This document shows positions 1 to 8,178 of a stretch of DNA of 64,000 bases, piece by piece. Where the stretch lies: NCBI GenBank assembly GCA_964405735.1, contig CAYOPD010000007.1, positions 7,907-71,906 on the forward strand. Direction: 5' to 3'. This DNA comes from JADJLQ01 sp964405735. GTDB taxonomy: Bacteria > Bacteroidota > Bacteroidia > Chitinophagales > Saprospiraceae. Position 1 is the first letter of the stretch. Each line of letters begins with the position of its first letter. A program made the translations under genes and the position numbers. The notes under the pieces are model-generated. The model was given only the letters and a program-made list of their open reading frames with translations, made no database searches and was not told the origin of the DNA.

Positions 1-981
1 AAATCCTGGATCCACCTTTGGATTAAACAGAAGATCGCTGACCTGCATGGCGGCTTCGAAAGCCCCATCCGAATGGATCCTGCGCGTGAGCTCTTCCGCC
101 AATTCTTTTTTAACAGTCCTTGGATCCGACGAAATCAGGTTTTCCAGGTGGAGAATGGCATCGATTTCCTTCAGGGAAAATGTCCTGAGAAAGCGCGGCA
201 GATCCTGGTCATCTGCATTGATCCAAAACTGGTAGAATTTGTAAGGGCTGGTCATATTGGGATCGAGCCAGATATTGCCCGTCTCCGATTTTCCGAATTT
301 TTTGCCGTCCGCTTTGGTCAGCAATGGGGAAGTAAGGGCATGGACGTCCATTCCATCGGTCGTCCTGCGGATATATTCTGTACCGGCAGTGATATTTCCC
401 CATTGATCGGAGCCACCCATCTGCAGGGTACATCCGAATTTTTTCAACAGGCAATAATAATCATAGCCCTGGAGCAGCTGATAACTGAACTCCGTGAAGG
501 AGATGCCCGTCTCCAATCGCTTTTGTACGGATTCCTTGGACAGCATATAATTCACCGTAAGGTGTTTACCCACTTTTCTAAGGAAATCAAGGACATTCAG
601 CTCCTTGTAAAAATCATAATTGTTCACAAATACAGCAGCGTTAGGCCCTTGTTCAAAATCAAGAAATTTCAGAAACTGGCTTTGCTGGAAAGCAAGGTTG
701 CGGTCCAGTTCCTCTTCGGTCTTCAACTCCCGTTCTTTATCCTTACCGGAAGGGTCGCCGATGCGTCCGGTGGCACCACCCATTAAGACGATGGGTTTGT
801 GCCCATGCAGTTGGAAGTGTTTAAGCAGCATGATCTGCACATAGTTGCCGATCGTGAGAGAAGAGGCCGTCGGATCAAAACCGGTATACCCCGTGACCAT
901 TCCTTTATCCAACGCATCCGGCAGACCGGGCGTAAAATCCTGCAACATCACCCGCCATCGCAGGGTTTCTATAAAATTCAT
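1..981 (-). CDS. tyrS: Tyrosine--tRNA ligase (3' end cut by the window)
   Basis: Charges tRNA-Tyr with tyrosine in the cytoplasm. Only the first 327 residues lie in the window; the reading frame is open to base 1. I read a class I catalytic domain: GFDPTASSLTIGN (residues 34-46), the GGATGRIGDPSGK loop (68-80), the tyrosine/tRNA-contact stretch QMGGSDQWGN (187-196) and the KMSKS-type loop KFGKS (228-232). The N-terminus MNFIETLRWR is what bacterial TyrS proteins of this phylum look like, so ATG at 981 is taken as the start. Odd point: the HIGH signature reads TIGN, with both histidines replaced. The C-terminal S4-like domain would lie to the left of the window. It is divergent from the permease at 1026. 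Confidence 0.95.
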   Translation of the reverse strand, partial: MNFIETLRWRVMLQDFTPGLPDALDKGMVTGYTGFDPTASSLTIGNYVQIMLLKHFQLHGHKPIVLMGGATGRIGDPSGKDKERELKTEEELDRNLAFQQSQFLKFLDFEQGPNAAVFVNNYDFYKELNVLDFLRKVGKHLTVNYMLSKESVQKRLETGISFTEFSYQLLQGYDYYCLLKKFGCTLQMGGSDQWGNITAGTEYIRRTTDGMDVHALTSPLLTKADGKKFGKSETGNIWLDPNMTSPYKFYQFWINADDQDLPRFLRTFSLKEIDAILHLENLISSDPRTVKKELAEELTRRIHSDGAFEAAMQVSDLLFNPKVDPGF

Positions 982-1002
982 TTATTTCCAGTTTGAATGA
1001 GG

Positions 1003-1010
1003 CAAAAGTA
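1003..1010 (-). promoter_or_regulatory. -7 element for tyrS
   Basis: On the minus strand this reads TACTTTTG, a match to the Bacteroidota -7 consensus TAnnTTTG. It lies 22 bases upstream of the tyrS ATG, giving a leader of about 15 nt. I see no clear -33 TTTG partner at the usual spacing, so this is a partial match. Confidence 0.4.
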
Positions 1011-1025
1011 GGACATTTGCCCCAG

Positions 1026-2243
1026 ATGAATAGCTGGTCCATCGCGCAGCGCCTGATGCACTACCGGTCGGGGAGTTTTGTACGCTTTATTCTGAAACTG
1101 GCTTATATCAGCACCGCCTTGTCCTTGTCGGTCATGATCGTCGCCGTAGCGGTCATCTCCGGTTTCAACAAAGAAATCACCGGGAAAATTTTTGGCTTTT
1201 GGGGGCATATCCAGGTGAACAGCATACACAGCTCCCAACTCAACCTCAGCACGCCCATTTTATACGACAGTGTCTTTACGCATACCCTGGATACCATGGC
1301 CGGCATAAGGCACTATCAGCGTTTCGGATATATCCCGGCGATCGTGACCGCCGGCGAAGAAATGGAAGGTTTGATTCTCAAAGGAGTCGACACGGACTTT
1401 GACTGGACCTTTTTTGAAAAGTTCCTGGTCAGCGGCAGTATAAACGGGCTCCGGGATTCCCTGCAAAGGCAGTTGTTGATTTCCAAAAGCCTTTCTTCCC
1501 GGCTGGAACTGGAGGTAGGGGACCGCTGCCGGCTGCATTTTGTGATTGACCAGGATGTGGTCACCCGCAATTTCCGCATAACCGGCATTTATAACACTGG
1601 CCTTGAAGAGTATGACAATAAGTTGGCGATCGGGGCACTGGCGGAAATCCGGCAATTAGCCAACTGGACGGAGGACCAGATTGGCGGGTATGAATTGTTT
1701 GTAGACCGTCTGGACGATATCGAACCCATCGCAGACAATATTTATGAAAACCATCTCGGTACCGAATTGTACGTGGAAACCATACGTCAAAAATTCCCGA
1801 GCATTTTTGACTGGCTCAATCTGCAATCCACCAATCAATACGTCATCCAGGCCCTGATGTTGCTGGTGGCAGTCATCAACCTGGTCACGGTGCTGCTGAT
1901 CCTCATCCTGGAAAGGACCCGCATGATCGGTACCCTGAAAGCCCTGGGCATGCGCACCTGGTCCCTGAAAAAGATCTTTCTCTTCCATGGTGTGCAAATC
2001 CTGGTCAGGGGCCTGGTTTGGGGAAACGCGATTGGCTTTCTGGTCTGTCTCATTCAGAAATACGGTCAGGTGATTAAACTCAATGAAGCGGACTATTATC
2101 TCCGGGTGGCGCCGATCCATTTAAACGTGTGGGTCATTTTGCTGATCAACCTGGGCACCATCGCCGTCACTGCCCTGGTCCTCTGGGTCCCTTCGGGGCT
2201 TGTCAGCCGGATCTCTCCACTGAAAGCCATCGGCTACCGTTAG
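1026..2243 (+). CDS. FtsX/LolC-LolE type ABC transporter permease
   Basis: Inner-membrane permease of the MacB/LolCE superfamily, 405 residues. Members work with a LolD-type ATPase, often in lipoprotein release from the inner membrane; no ATPase gene is adjacent here. Visible are an N-terminal membrane segment after SWSIAQRLMHYRSGSFVRFI (LAYISTALSLSVMIVAVAVISG), a periplasmic domain of roughly 200 residues and three C-terminal membrane spans. ERTRMIGTLKALGM is the cytoplasmic coupling signature of FtsX domains. ATG at 1026 is preferred over an upstream in-frame TTG at 993 because family members begin close to the IAxRL motif. The next gene starts one base after its stop, so the two are probably cotranscribed. 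Confidence 0.88.
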   Translation: MNSWSIAQRLMHYRSGSFVRFILKLAYISTALSLSVMIVAVAVISGFNKEITGKIFGFWGHIQVNSIHSSQLNLSTPILYDSVFTHTLDTMAGIRHYQRFGYIPAIVTAGEEMEGLILKGVDTDFDWTFFEKFLVSGSINGLRDSLQRQLLISKSLSSRLELEVGDRCRLHFVIDQDVVTRNFRITGIYNTGLEEYDNKLAIGALAEIRQLANWTEDQIGGYELFVDRLDDIEPIADNIYENHLGTELYVETIRQKFPSIFDWLNLQSTNQYVIQALMLLVAVINLVTVLLILILERTRMIGTLKALGMRTWSLKKIFLFHGVQILVRGLVWGNAIGFLVCLIQKYGQVIKLNEADYYLRVAPIHLNVWVILLINLGTIAVTALVLWVPSGLVSRISPLKAIGYR

Positions 2244-2244
2244 A

Positions 2245-2934
2245 ATGAACTCCGCGAATGCATACCGGAAACGGGTGACCCGTTTGTTCCGCCATATCTT
2301 TTTACCCTGGAAGGACCCCTACCTCGAGGCACGGCTGTCCTATCCCACGGGCTGGGGCCTTGCCATCTTTCATTACATCGCGGAATTTCCTCTGCTCGTC
2401 CTGGATTGTTTGGGGATGCCCGAATTCTTTGGATTCCTCCAGGCAAGATTTAAAGAGGATGCCCGGGCACTTCATGCCAGTGAAATAAAGGCAGCCCGTC
2501 CAGTCTTCGATGGCCTGGTCTCCTTACAGAAAATACGTATCGATGAATCCAGCAGGGTTGGCACCCACAATGGGAAATACGCTTATGTCAGTTATTATTG
2601 CATCAACAGCCTCGGGCGTCTCAGTATCCCCGTGCTGATGCATGAAATCGTACATGTATTTCAATTTGAACAGGCTGGTTCTGCTTATCTTTTGCGTAAC
2701 CTCATGGCCCATTTGAGTAAGGCAAAATACAATTACGGCGGCATTGAGAAGCTGAGGCAACTGCTGAAAGAACCCAGGGAGGTCCATCGCCTTAACTACG
2801 AACAAAGGGCGGACATTGTCTCGGACTTTTATCTGTTGCAGGAAGGGTTTCGGCCGGAGTGGGGCAAAGCTACTGCGGAAGATTTACCCCTTTACCAGGA
2901 GGCCATCCAGATACTTATTGGTAAACCCCGCTAA
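2245..2934 (+). CDS. Small protein with HExxH motif, possible zinc metalloprotease
   Basis: A 229-residue protein I cannot assign to a named family. It carries HEIVH at residues 133-137, the pattern of zincin metallopeptidases, followed about 50 residues later by YEQRADIVSDFY (185-196), where E186 or D190 could be a third zinc ligand. There is no signal peptide. A hydrophobic stretch at 38-57 (GLAIFHYIAEFPLLVLDCLG) could be a membrane or buried helix. It starts one base after the stop of the FtsX-type permease, so the two are likely cotranscribed and may act together at the envelope. Catalytic activity is inference from the motif only. Confidence 0.75.
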   Translation: MNSANAYRKRVTRLFRHIFLPWKDPYLEARLSYPTGWGLAIFHYIAEFPLLVLDCLGMPEFFGFLQARFKEDARALHASEIKAARPVFDGLVSLQKIRIDESSRVGTHNGKYAYVSYYCINSLGRLSIPVLMHEIVHVFQFEQAGSAYLLRNLMAHLSKAKYNYGGIEKLRQLLKEPREVHRLNYEQRADIVSDFYLLQEGFRPEWGKATAEDLPLYQEAIQILIGKPR

Positions 2935-2936
2935 GT

Positions 2937-3833
2937 TTATACATCGCAGATTTTTACGCCCTGTTCAAGGCTGGCCAGTGCATCCGGCCGCGCCGGAATA
3001 AATTCCTGGGCGACATAACCTTTAAATCCGGTTTTCAGAATTTCCTGCATGATGGCCGGGTAATGCAATTCCTGGCTTTCATCAATTTCATTTCTTCCCG
3101 GGACACCACCGGTATGATAATGTGAAAAATAGGAGTGGTACTTTCTTATGGTGGCTATGATATCGCCTTCCATGATTTGCATATGGTAGATATCATAGAG
3201 CAGTTTGAAACGATCGGAACCCAGCTTGTCGCAAAGGGCCACCCCCCATGCGGTATGATCACACTGGTAATCCTTGTGGTTGACTTTGCTGTTGAGCAAT
3301 TCCATCACCACGGTCACTTTGTGTTTTTCAGCGATGGGGAGCAGGGGCCTGAGGCCTGCTGCCGAATTTTCAAGGCCCTCTTCTTCCGATATGCCTTCCC
3401 GGTTTCCGGAAAAACAGATCAGCTGATTGTATCCCGCCCCGGCCACTTTTGGAATCAACTCACTGTACCGTTTGAACAATTCCTCATGGTATTGTTTATG
3501 GTTGAATCCCTTGTCTATGTTGATTTCGGCTCCATTGGGCATGGCGCAATGCAAACCGTGTTTTTTCAGGATATGCCATTCTGCAGGACCCACCAGTTCG
3601 ATGGACGTGATGCCCATTTTTTTGGAAGCAACCGCCAGGTCCTCCAAGGGAATGTTCCTGTAACACCAACGGCAAACGGAATGATTGATATTGCCTTTCA
3701 ATTCGATCGGTGCGATGGAACCGGATGTATTATTTTTTATTGACTGGATGGAGATGGACAAAGGATTCAGAGCCATCAGGGATGCTCCGGCTCCGAGTTT
3801 TTTCAGAGCAGACCTTCTGTTTTTCATATTCAT
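2937..3833 (-). CDS. Hydroxypyruvate isomerase-like TIM-barrel protein, exported
   Basis: About 298 residues. Xylose isomerase-like TIM barrel of the Hyi/sugar-phosphate isomerase group. I see ITSIELVGPAEW, the metal-ligand type strands VTVVMELLNSKVN and KLLYDIYHMQ, and late GYVAQEFIPAR; E and D in the middle strands are the expected divalent-metal ligands. The N-terminus MKNRRSALKKLGAGASLMAL resembles the Tat-type leader common on such proteins in Bacteroidota, so it probably acts in the periplasm. ATG codons at 3833 and 3827 are both possible; the upstream in-frame TTG at 3860 is not favoured. It follows the cytochrome-c lipoprotein gene with almost no gap, so it is likely the distal gene of that transcript. 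The true substrate is unknown. Confidence 0.85.
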   Translation of the reverse strand: MNMKNRRSALKKLGAGASLMALNPLSISIQSIKNNTSGSIAPIELKGNINHSVCRWCYRNIPLEDLAVASKKMGITSIELVGPAEWHILKKHGLHCAMPNGAEINIDKGFNHKQYHEELFKRYSELIPKVAGAGYNQLICFSGNREGISEEEGLENSAAGLRPLLPIAEKHKVTVVMELLNSKVNHKDYQCDHTAWGVALCDKLGSDRFKLLYDIYHMQIMEGDIIATIRKYHSYFSHYHTGGVPGRNEIDESQELHYPAIMQEILKTGFKGYVAQEFIPARPDALASLEQGVKICDV

Positions 3834-3861
3834 AGCATAAGAGTTGTTATAGTATGGCAAT

Positions 3862-6800
3862 TTACAAGGATTTTTTCTGTAAGCTTAAATATTCAAGCAG
3901 GTTGGCGAGGTCCTGGGCACTCAGATTCTGATATAAATTCGGAGTCATCAGGGATTGTTTAAGCATGGTGCTTTCACGGATTGTCTTTTTATCAATGGTC
4001 TCCGACTGCCCCCCCAGGGTTTTCACCATCAGGGATTCCGATGTCTCGCTTTGTTTGATGCCCAGGATGATGGAACCGTTGAGGAGAATGACCTGAATGC
4101 CTTCGTAGCCAAAATTGATGGCGCGGCTGGGCTCGGTGATCGATGTCAGGATGGCCTCTTTTCCATACTTCGAACCGATGTCATCGAGATCGGGTCCAAA
4201 CGAAATTCCTTTCTGTCCGATCCGGTGACAGGCCATGCAAAGTTGTTCAAAAATAATTTTCCCTTTATCCACATCGGGAGTGAGGTTGTCCAGGCTGGCC
4301 ATGGACCATTTGAGGGACTGTGCGGCTGGCTTGGCGTATTCCAGAGTCTTATTCCGCACCGGCAGACGCCAGGCATTGGCTGGACCAAAAATGGCGTCTT
4401 CGATAAATTCGGCTTCGATACCGCCCCGGGCGAGGAGGCTAAGCACATAGTCTTCACCGGCCCAGCTTTTACCAAGACTCCGGTAGGCTTGTTTCCGGAT
4501 AAGCGGGCTTTGCGACCCGTTGGTCGCAAAGGATTCAAGAAGGGTAAGGGATTCTTTAGTACCAAGACCTTCGATGGCTTTTATATTGAAATACAATTTT
4601 TGGCCATCCGATTGCCTGATCTTTTCTTCCAGGTATTTCCAGTTTGTTGCCTGGATGATCGCCCTTGCTGCCCTAAGCCCGGAATTGCCCGGCATGCTGT
4701 CACAAATCATTTCAAACAGCCGGCCAACCTGGTCTTTTGGCTGAAATTTTTCGACCAGGTCCAGATAAGGCCCTCCGGCCAGCCCGGCCAGGTAGTGGCT
4801 GAAAACCGAACTGGCTTTTTTATTTTGTTTCAGGATGGAAGGATCCAGGGACCTGATGACCAGGTCGGTGACGAGGCTATCGGTTTGCCCTTCCAGGATC
4901 TCCATTAAAATTTTATTTCTCAAAGGGGAAGGATTAAAATCCAAAGCCCTGAAATAACGCAACCTGGATTTCAGGGGCACTCCACCCTCTGTGGCCAATT
5001 GTTTGAGCAGGGGCAACGCAAGGCCTGACCTTGACCTCCAGACAATATCCCGTTGTGCTTCGGTGGCAATTGGATCAGGATTGTTTTTGAGCCAGGCTAA
5101 AAAGATGGGGTCCCAGTTCTGGTCAGCACCAATACCCAGGGCTTCCAGATACCAGCGATCGGGCACCAGGTATTTTTGAGCCAATTGGTTCCAAATCGGT
5201 ATCCTCTGGTCTGCAGGGAGGTTCCTAAGCGCGATGGCGCATTCCCGCCATACCGCATAGGAATTGTCCATGGCCACCAATTGTTCAATGGTTTTCCGGG
5301 TCGCCTCCGGGCTCAATGCCCTGGCCATACGCAGTCCCGCAATGCGGATATTTTCATCCGGATCTTTCAAAGCAATATCCACAAAGGCCTGGTCTGCAGC
5401 TGAAAGGATCCAGAGGGCCCTTGCACGGAAAACCGGGTTTGAATCCTTTGTGAGCGGCAGCAACGCATTGATGCCGGCTTTGTTTTGTTGCCGGAAATGC
5501 ATCTGAGCCAGGCTTCGGGTGCTCAGGTTGGGGCTTTTGAGATCCAATGGGGAAGAAGGAAAGCGGGTCCTTCCAAAAGTATCACGGAAGTAGCCGGTGT
5601 TTTTGGGTGCGATCCGGTAAATTCTTCCCCTGGACTGGTCGCCTGCATAATTGCCACCGACCCCAGGGTCATACCAATCAGCTACAAATACCGAACCATC
5701 AGGAGCTACACAGACATCGACTGGCCGGAACCAGGTATCTGTGGTGTTTTTCAGCACCTCCTTTATAGTCGCATTTTTTCCGGCTCCCTTACCCGAAACA
5801 GAATATGCCCGGATCACATGATGCAGCGCTTCAGCATGAAGGATTGAACCCTCAAGGGAAGGAATCAGCTGCCCCTCATAGACGGCGATGCCGGCAGGCG
5901 AACCTGAACCGGTTTGCAGAAGATTGGGAACTACACCGGGGTCATTCTGGTGCCAGTGTCTCAGTGGTATCGAGTCCTCAATATTGGCCCGGAAGGCCGG
6001 CCAGCTGGCATTGGTGAGTTCGTCCCGGTAACCGTAATTCCCAAATTCAAGGATATAATTTAATCTGGTTCCCCGGTTGCCATCATCATCGTTATCCGAT
6101 TGCCAGATATTGCCATAGGCATCGACTGCGGACTCGTAGTTGTTCCGGAAATTATGGCCGACAACCTCAAAGCCGGTGCCATCCAGCTTACCTCTCAGAA
6201 TCATCCCCTGTTTGAAATTATCCGGGTGAATGATTTTGCCCGACAAGGTGACAAGAGGTTTATTGTTTTTATCCGATATGGTTTTACCTGCATTTCCCAA
6301 GGTGAAATAAAATCTTCCATCGGGCCCCAGGGCGAGGGCATGGGCACCATGGTCATCCTGGATTCCCTGAATGCCTTGAAACAGGATTTCCTTGACGTCC
6401 GCTTTGTCGTCGAAATTGGTGTCCGTAAGTTTCCAAATAAAAGGGCTTTGTGAAACCAGGACCTCATTGCCCAGGACGCAGATTCCCAAAGGGGCATTGA
6501 CCTCGCTGCCCTGGTAAAAAACTTTTGAGGAATCGGCCCTTCCATCGCCATTGACATCCTCGAGGATCACGATCCGGTCGCCTTCAAACCGGGTATTTAC
6601 CCCTGAAAACTGGGGCCTGTAATTATAGGCTTCGCATACATAGACCCTGCCCCGGTGATCAATGTCTATATTGGTGGGGTTGATCAGCATCGGTTCCGAA
6701 GCAAACAGGCTGGCCACCAGGCCATCCGATGTCTCCAGGTCTCTCAGGGCCATCAGGGGATCGTGGAGGCTGGCTGAATCCAAAGATGCAGCTGCCCTTC

Positions 6801-6873
6801 CATCAACCACCGGTTTGGATTTGCAGGCTATCAGCAGGGAGAGGGCTAAACAGAGGGGAAATAAATATTTCAT
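3862..6873 (-). CDS. Large lipoprotein: beta-propeller dehydrogenase-like, HEAT-like repeats, cytochrome c
   Basis: A 1003-residue protein of the type annotated as PVC-type heme-binding CxxCH protein. The N-terminus ends in LLIAC (Cys17), a lipobox, so it should be lipid-anchored outside the cytoplasm. The first half is a propeller-like domain resembling soluble sugar dehydrogenases (VYVCEAYNYRP, DDHGAHALALGPDGRFYF, FVADWYDPGVGG). The middle is helical with HEAT-like repeats (RARALWILS, IRIAGLRMARAL). Near the C-terminus is a heme c site CMACH (residues 879-883) followed by GPDLDDIG. Known relatives are thought to oxidise carbohydrates and pass electrons through the heme. Pairing with a Hyi-like isomerase downstream suggests sugar or sugar-acid catabolism; the substrate is not readable. 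Confidence 0.88.
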   Translation of the reverse strand: MKYLFPLCLALSLLIACKSKPVVDGRAAASLDSASLHDPLMALRDLETSDGLVASLFASEPMLINPTNIDIDHRGRVYVCEAYNYRPQFSGVNTRFEGDRIVILEDVNGDGRADSSKVFYQGSEVNAPLGICVLGNEVLVSQSPFIWKLTDTNFDDKADVKEILFQGIQGIQDDHGAHALALGPDGRFYFTLGNAGKTISDKNNKPLVTLSGKIIHPDNFKQGMILRGKLDGTGFEVVGHNFRNNYESAVDAYGNIWQSDNDDDGNRGTRLNYILEFGNYGYRDELTNASWPAFRANIEDSIPLRHWHQNDPGVVPNLLQTGSGSPAGIAVYEGQLIPSLEGSILHAEALHHVIRAYSVSGKGAGKNATIKEVLKNTTDTWFRPVDVCVAPDGSVFVADWYDPGVGGNYAGDQSRGRIYRIAPKNTGYFRDTFGRTRFPSSPLDLKSPNLSTRSLAQMHFRQQNKAGINALLPLTKDSNPVFRARALWILSAADQAFVDIALKDPDENIRIAGLRMARALSPEATRKTIEQLVAMDNSYAVWRECAIALRNLPADQRIPIWNQLAQKYLVPDRWYLEALGIGADQNWDPIFLAWLKNNPDPIATEAQRDIVWRSRSGLALPLLKQLATEGGVPLKSRLRYFRALDFNPSPLRNKILMEILEGQTDSLVTDLVIRSLDPSILKQNKKASSVFSHYLAGLAGGPYLDLVEKFQPKDQVGRLFEMICDSMPGNSGLRAARAIIQATNWKYLEEKIRQSDGQKLYFNIKAIEGLGTKESLTLLESFATNGSQSPLIRKQAYRSLGKSWAGEDYVLSLLARGGIEAEFIEDAIFGPANAWRLPVRNKTLEYAKPAAQSLKWSMASLDNLTPDVDKGKIIFEQLCMACHRIGQKGISFGPDLDDIGSKYGKEAILTSITEPSRAINFGYEGIQVILLNGSIILGIKQSETSESLMVKTLGGQSETIDKKTIRESTMLKQSLMTPNLYQNLSAQDLANLLEYLSLQKKSL

Positions 6874-6953
6874 TGGATTGAATCAGGTTGAGGCGCCTAA
6901 TTTAAGAAAACCTACCGGCCTTTAAAGGAGGGCTCTGTCTATTTCAAAGCCAC

Positions 6954-7619
6954 TTAGTGAAAACTGATGCGATGCAATCCAGGGCCCATGGGTTCGGTGA
7001 GCAGGTTTTTGATTTCCTGAAAATGGGTCCTGTTCTCCACAAAATTGATGCGGTCAATATCCAGCAGGAGGATGGGGAAGGCCAGTTCATTTCGGAAATA
7101 TTCCAGGTACATATTCTGCAAGCCCTGCAGATAATCCTTCGAGATATTTTGTTCATAGGGCCTGGCCCTTCGCATAATGTGGTCTTTAAGGTTGTCCATG
7201 GAGCGGTGGAGGAAAACCATCAGGTCCGGCTTGGGAATCTGGTTGGAAAGCACTTCATACATATCGTGGAAGAGCCGGTACTCCTCTTCGGGGAGATTGT
7301 TTTTTGCAAAAAGCAGGGTTTTTACGAAAGAATAATCAGAAATGATATACTCATTGAACAATTCCCGGTGCAGGATTTTATTCTGCAGTTGTTTGAACCG
7401 CTCGGCCATGAGGAAGAGTTCCATGGGAAGCGCAAAACGCTGGGGTTCTTTGTAAAAGTAGGGGAGGAAGGGGTTTTCAGCAAATTCTTCAAGGACCAGT
7501 TTACAATCTATTTCTTCTGCAAGCATTTCACAGAGCGTGGTTTTCCCGGCTCCGATATTCCCTTCAATACAGATGTACTGATAGGGGATGGGATTTGGGA
7601 TCGGTGCTGGTTCGGTCAT
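6954..7619 (-). CDS. Deoxynucleoside kinase
   Basis: Phosphorylates deoxynucleosides for salvage, in the cytoplasm. The 221-residue product has the P-loop GNIGAGKT at residues 20-27, the catalytic glutamate region LVLEEFAENPFLPYFY, an ERF-type motif (MAERFKQLQ), and RRARPYEQ in the lid position. Length and motifs match the dCK/dGK family rather than thymidine kinase. The chosen ATG at 7619 overlaps the folK stop as ATGA; an ATG three codons upstream (7628) is also possible. The overlap implies translational coupling with folK, an arrangement often seen in Bacteroidota. Confidence 0.92.
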   Translation of the reverse strand: MTEPAPIPNPIPYQYICIEGNIGAGKTTLCEMLAEEIDCKLVLEEFAENPFLPYFYKEPQRFALPMELFLMAERFKQLQNKILHRELFNEYIISDYSFVKTLLFAKNNLPEEEYRLFHDMYEVLSNQIPKPDLMVFLHRSMDNLKDHIMRRARPYEQNISKDYLQGLQNMYLEYFRNELAFPILLLDIDRINFVENRTHFQEIKNLLTEPMGPGLHRISFH

Positions 7620-8110
7620 GCCTTCCATTTTTTAACATTAAGCGTGTCTTTGCATTCCAGCAGAAGTGCAGCCACCGTTTTATGCAGAACCGGGTGATGC
7701 CATTGCGGAGCAATTTCCGCCAGCGGGACCAGGTTGAAGAGTCTTTCGTGCAAACGGGGATGAGGGACTACCAGGCTTTTTGTCTTTATTATTTCTTTAC
7801 CGTAAAAGAGGATGTCTATATCAATGATCCGGGGTTCCCAGATACCCTGGCGAACCCGGCCCATGAAGGACTCTATCTGCAAAAGGAGTTCCAGGATGCG
7901 GGCTGCCGGGCGGGTCGAAGAAATCCGCAGGACCTGGTTGTAATAGTCGGGTTGTTCAAGGAGTCCCCAGGCCTGGGTCCGGTATATCGAGGAAGTAGCC
8001 TGAATGCCAGAGATCCTGGTTTCAATAAGCCTGCAAGCTGTTTTCAATTGCCTGACCGGATGGTTCAGGTTGCTTCCCAGGGACAGAAATACATGTTTTG
8101 CAGTGGCCAT
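7616..8110 (-). CDS. folK: 2-amino-4-hydroxy-6-hydroxymethyldihydropteridine diphosphokinase
   Basis: Transfers pyrophosphate from ATP to hydroxymethyl-dihydropterin in folate synthesis. The 164-residue product has the family landmarks: FLSLGSNL near the N-terminus, SSIYRTQAWG, the pterin/Mg site RIIDIDILFYG, and VVPHPRLHERLF. ATG at 8110 (MATAKHVFLSLGSN) is preferred; a longer frame to 8134 would begin upstream of a good -7 element at 8121-8128. The stop overlaps the start of the deoxynucleoside kinase (ATGA), so the two are cotranscribed. Confidence 0.95.
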   Translation of the reverse strand: MATAKHVFLSLGSNLNHPVRQLKTACRLIETRISGIQATSSIYRTQAWGLLEQPDYYNQVLRISSTRPAARILELLLQIESFMGRVRQGIWEPRIIDIDILFYGKEIIKTKSLVVPHPRLHERLFNLVPLAEIAPQWHHPVLHKTVAALLLECKDTLNVKKWKA

Positions 8111-8120
8111 TGGCAGAGCA

Positions 8121-8128
8121 CAAAAATA
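8121..8128 (-). promoter_or_regulatory. -7 element for folK
   Basis: Reads TATTTTTG on the minus strand (consensus TAnnTTTG). It sits about ten bases before the chosen folK ATG, implying a nearly leaderless message and supporting the start at 8110. The -33 box is not convincing. Confidence 0.4.
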
Positions 8129-8178
8129 GACCAAACTACCGCTTATCCCATACTTAAATGCGAGAATGTTCGGCCTGG

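Noticed and set aside
73..786. 237-codon plus-strand frame at the window start
   Set aside because: Antisense of tyrS, which is clear from its motifs on the minus strand.
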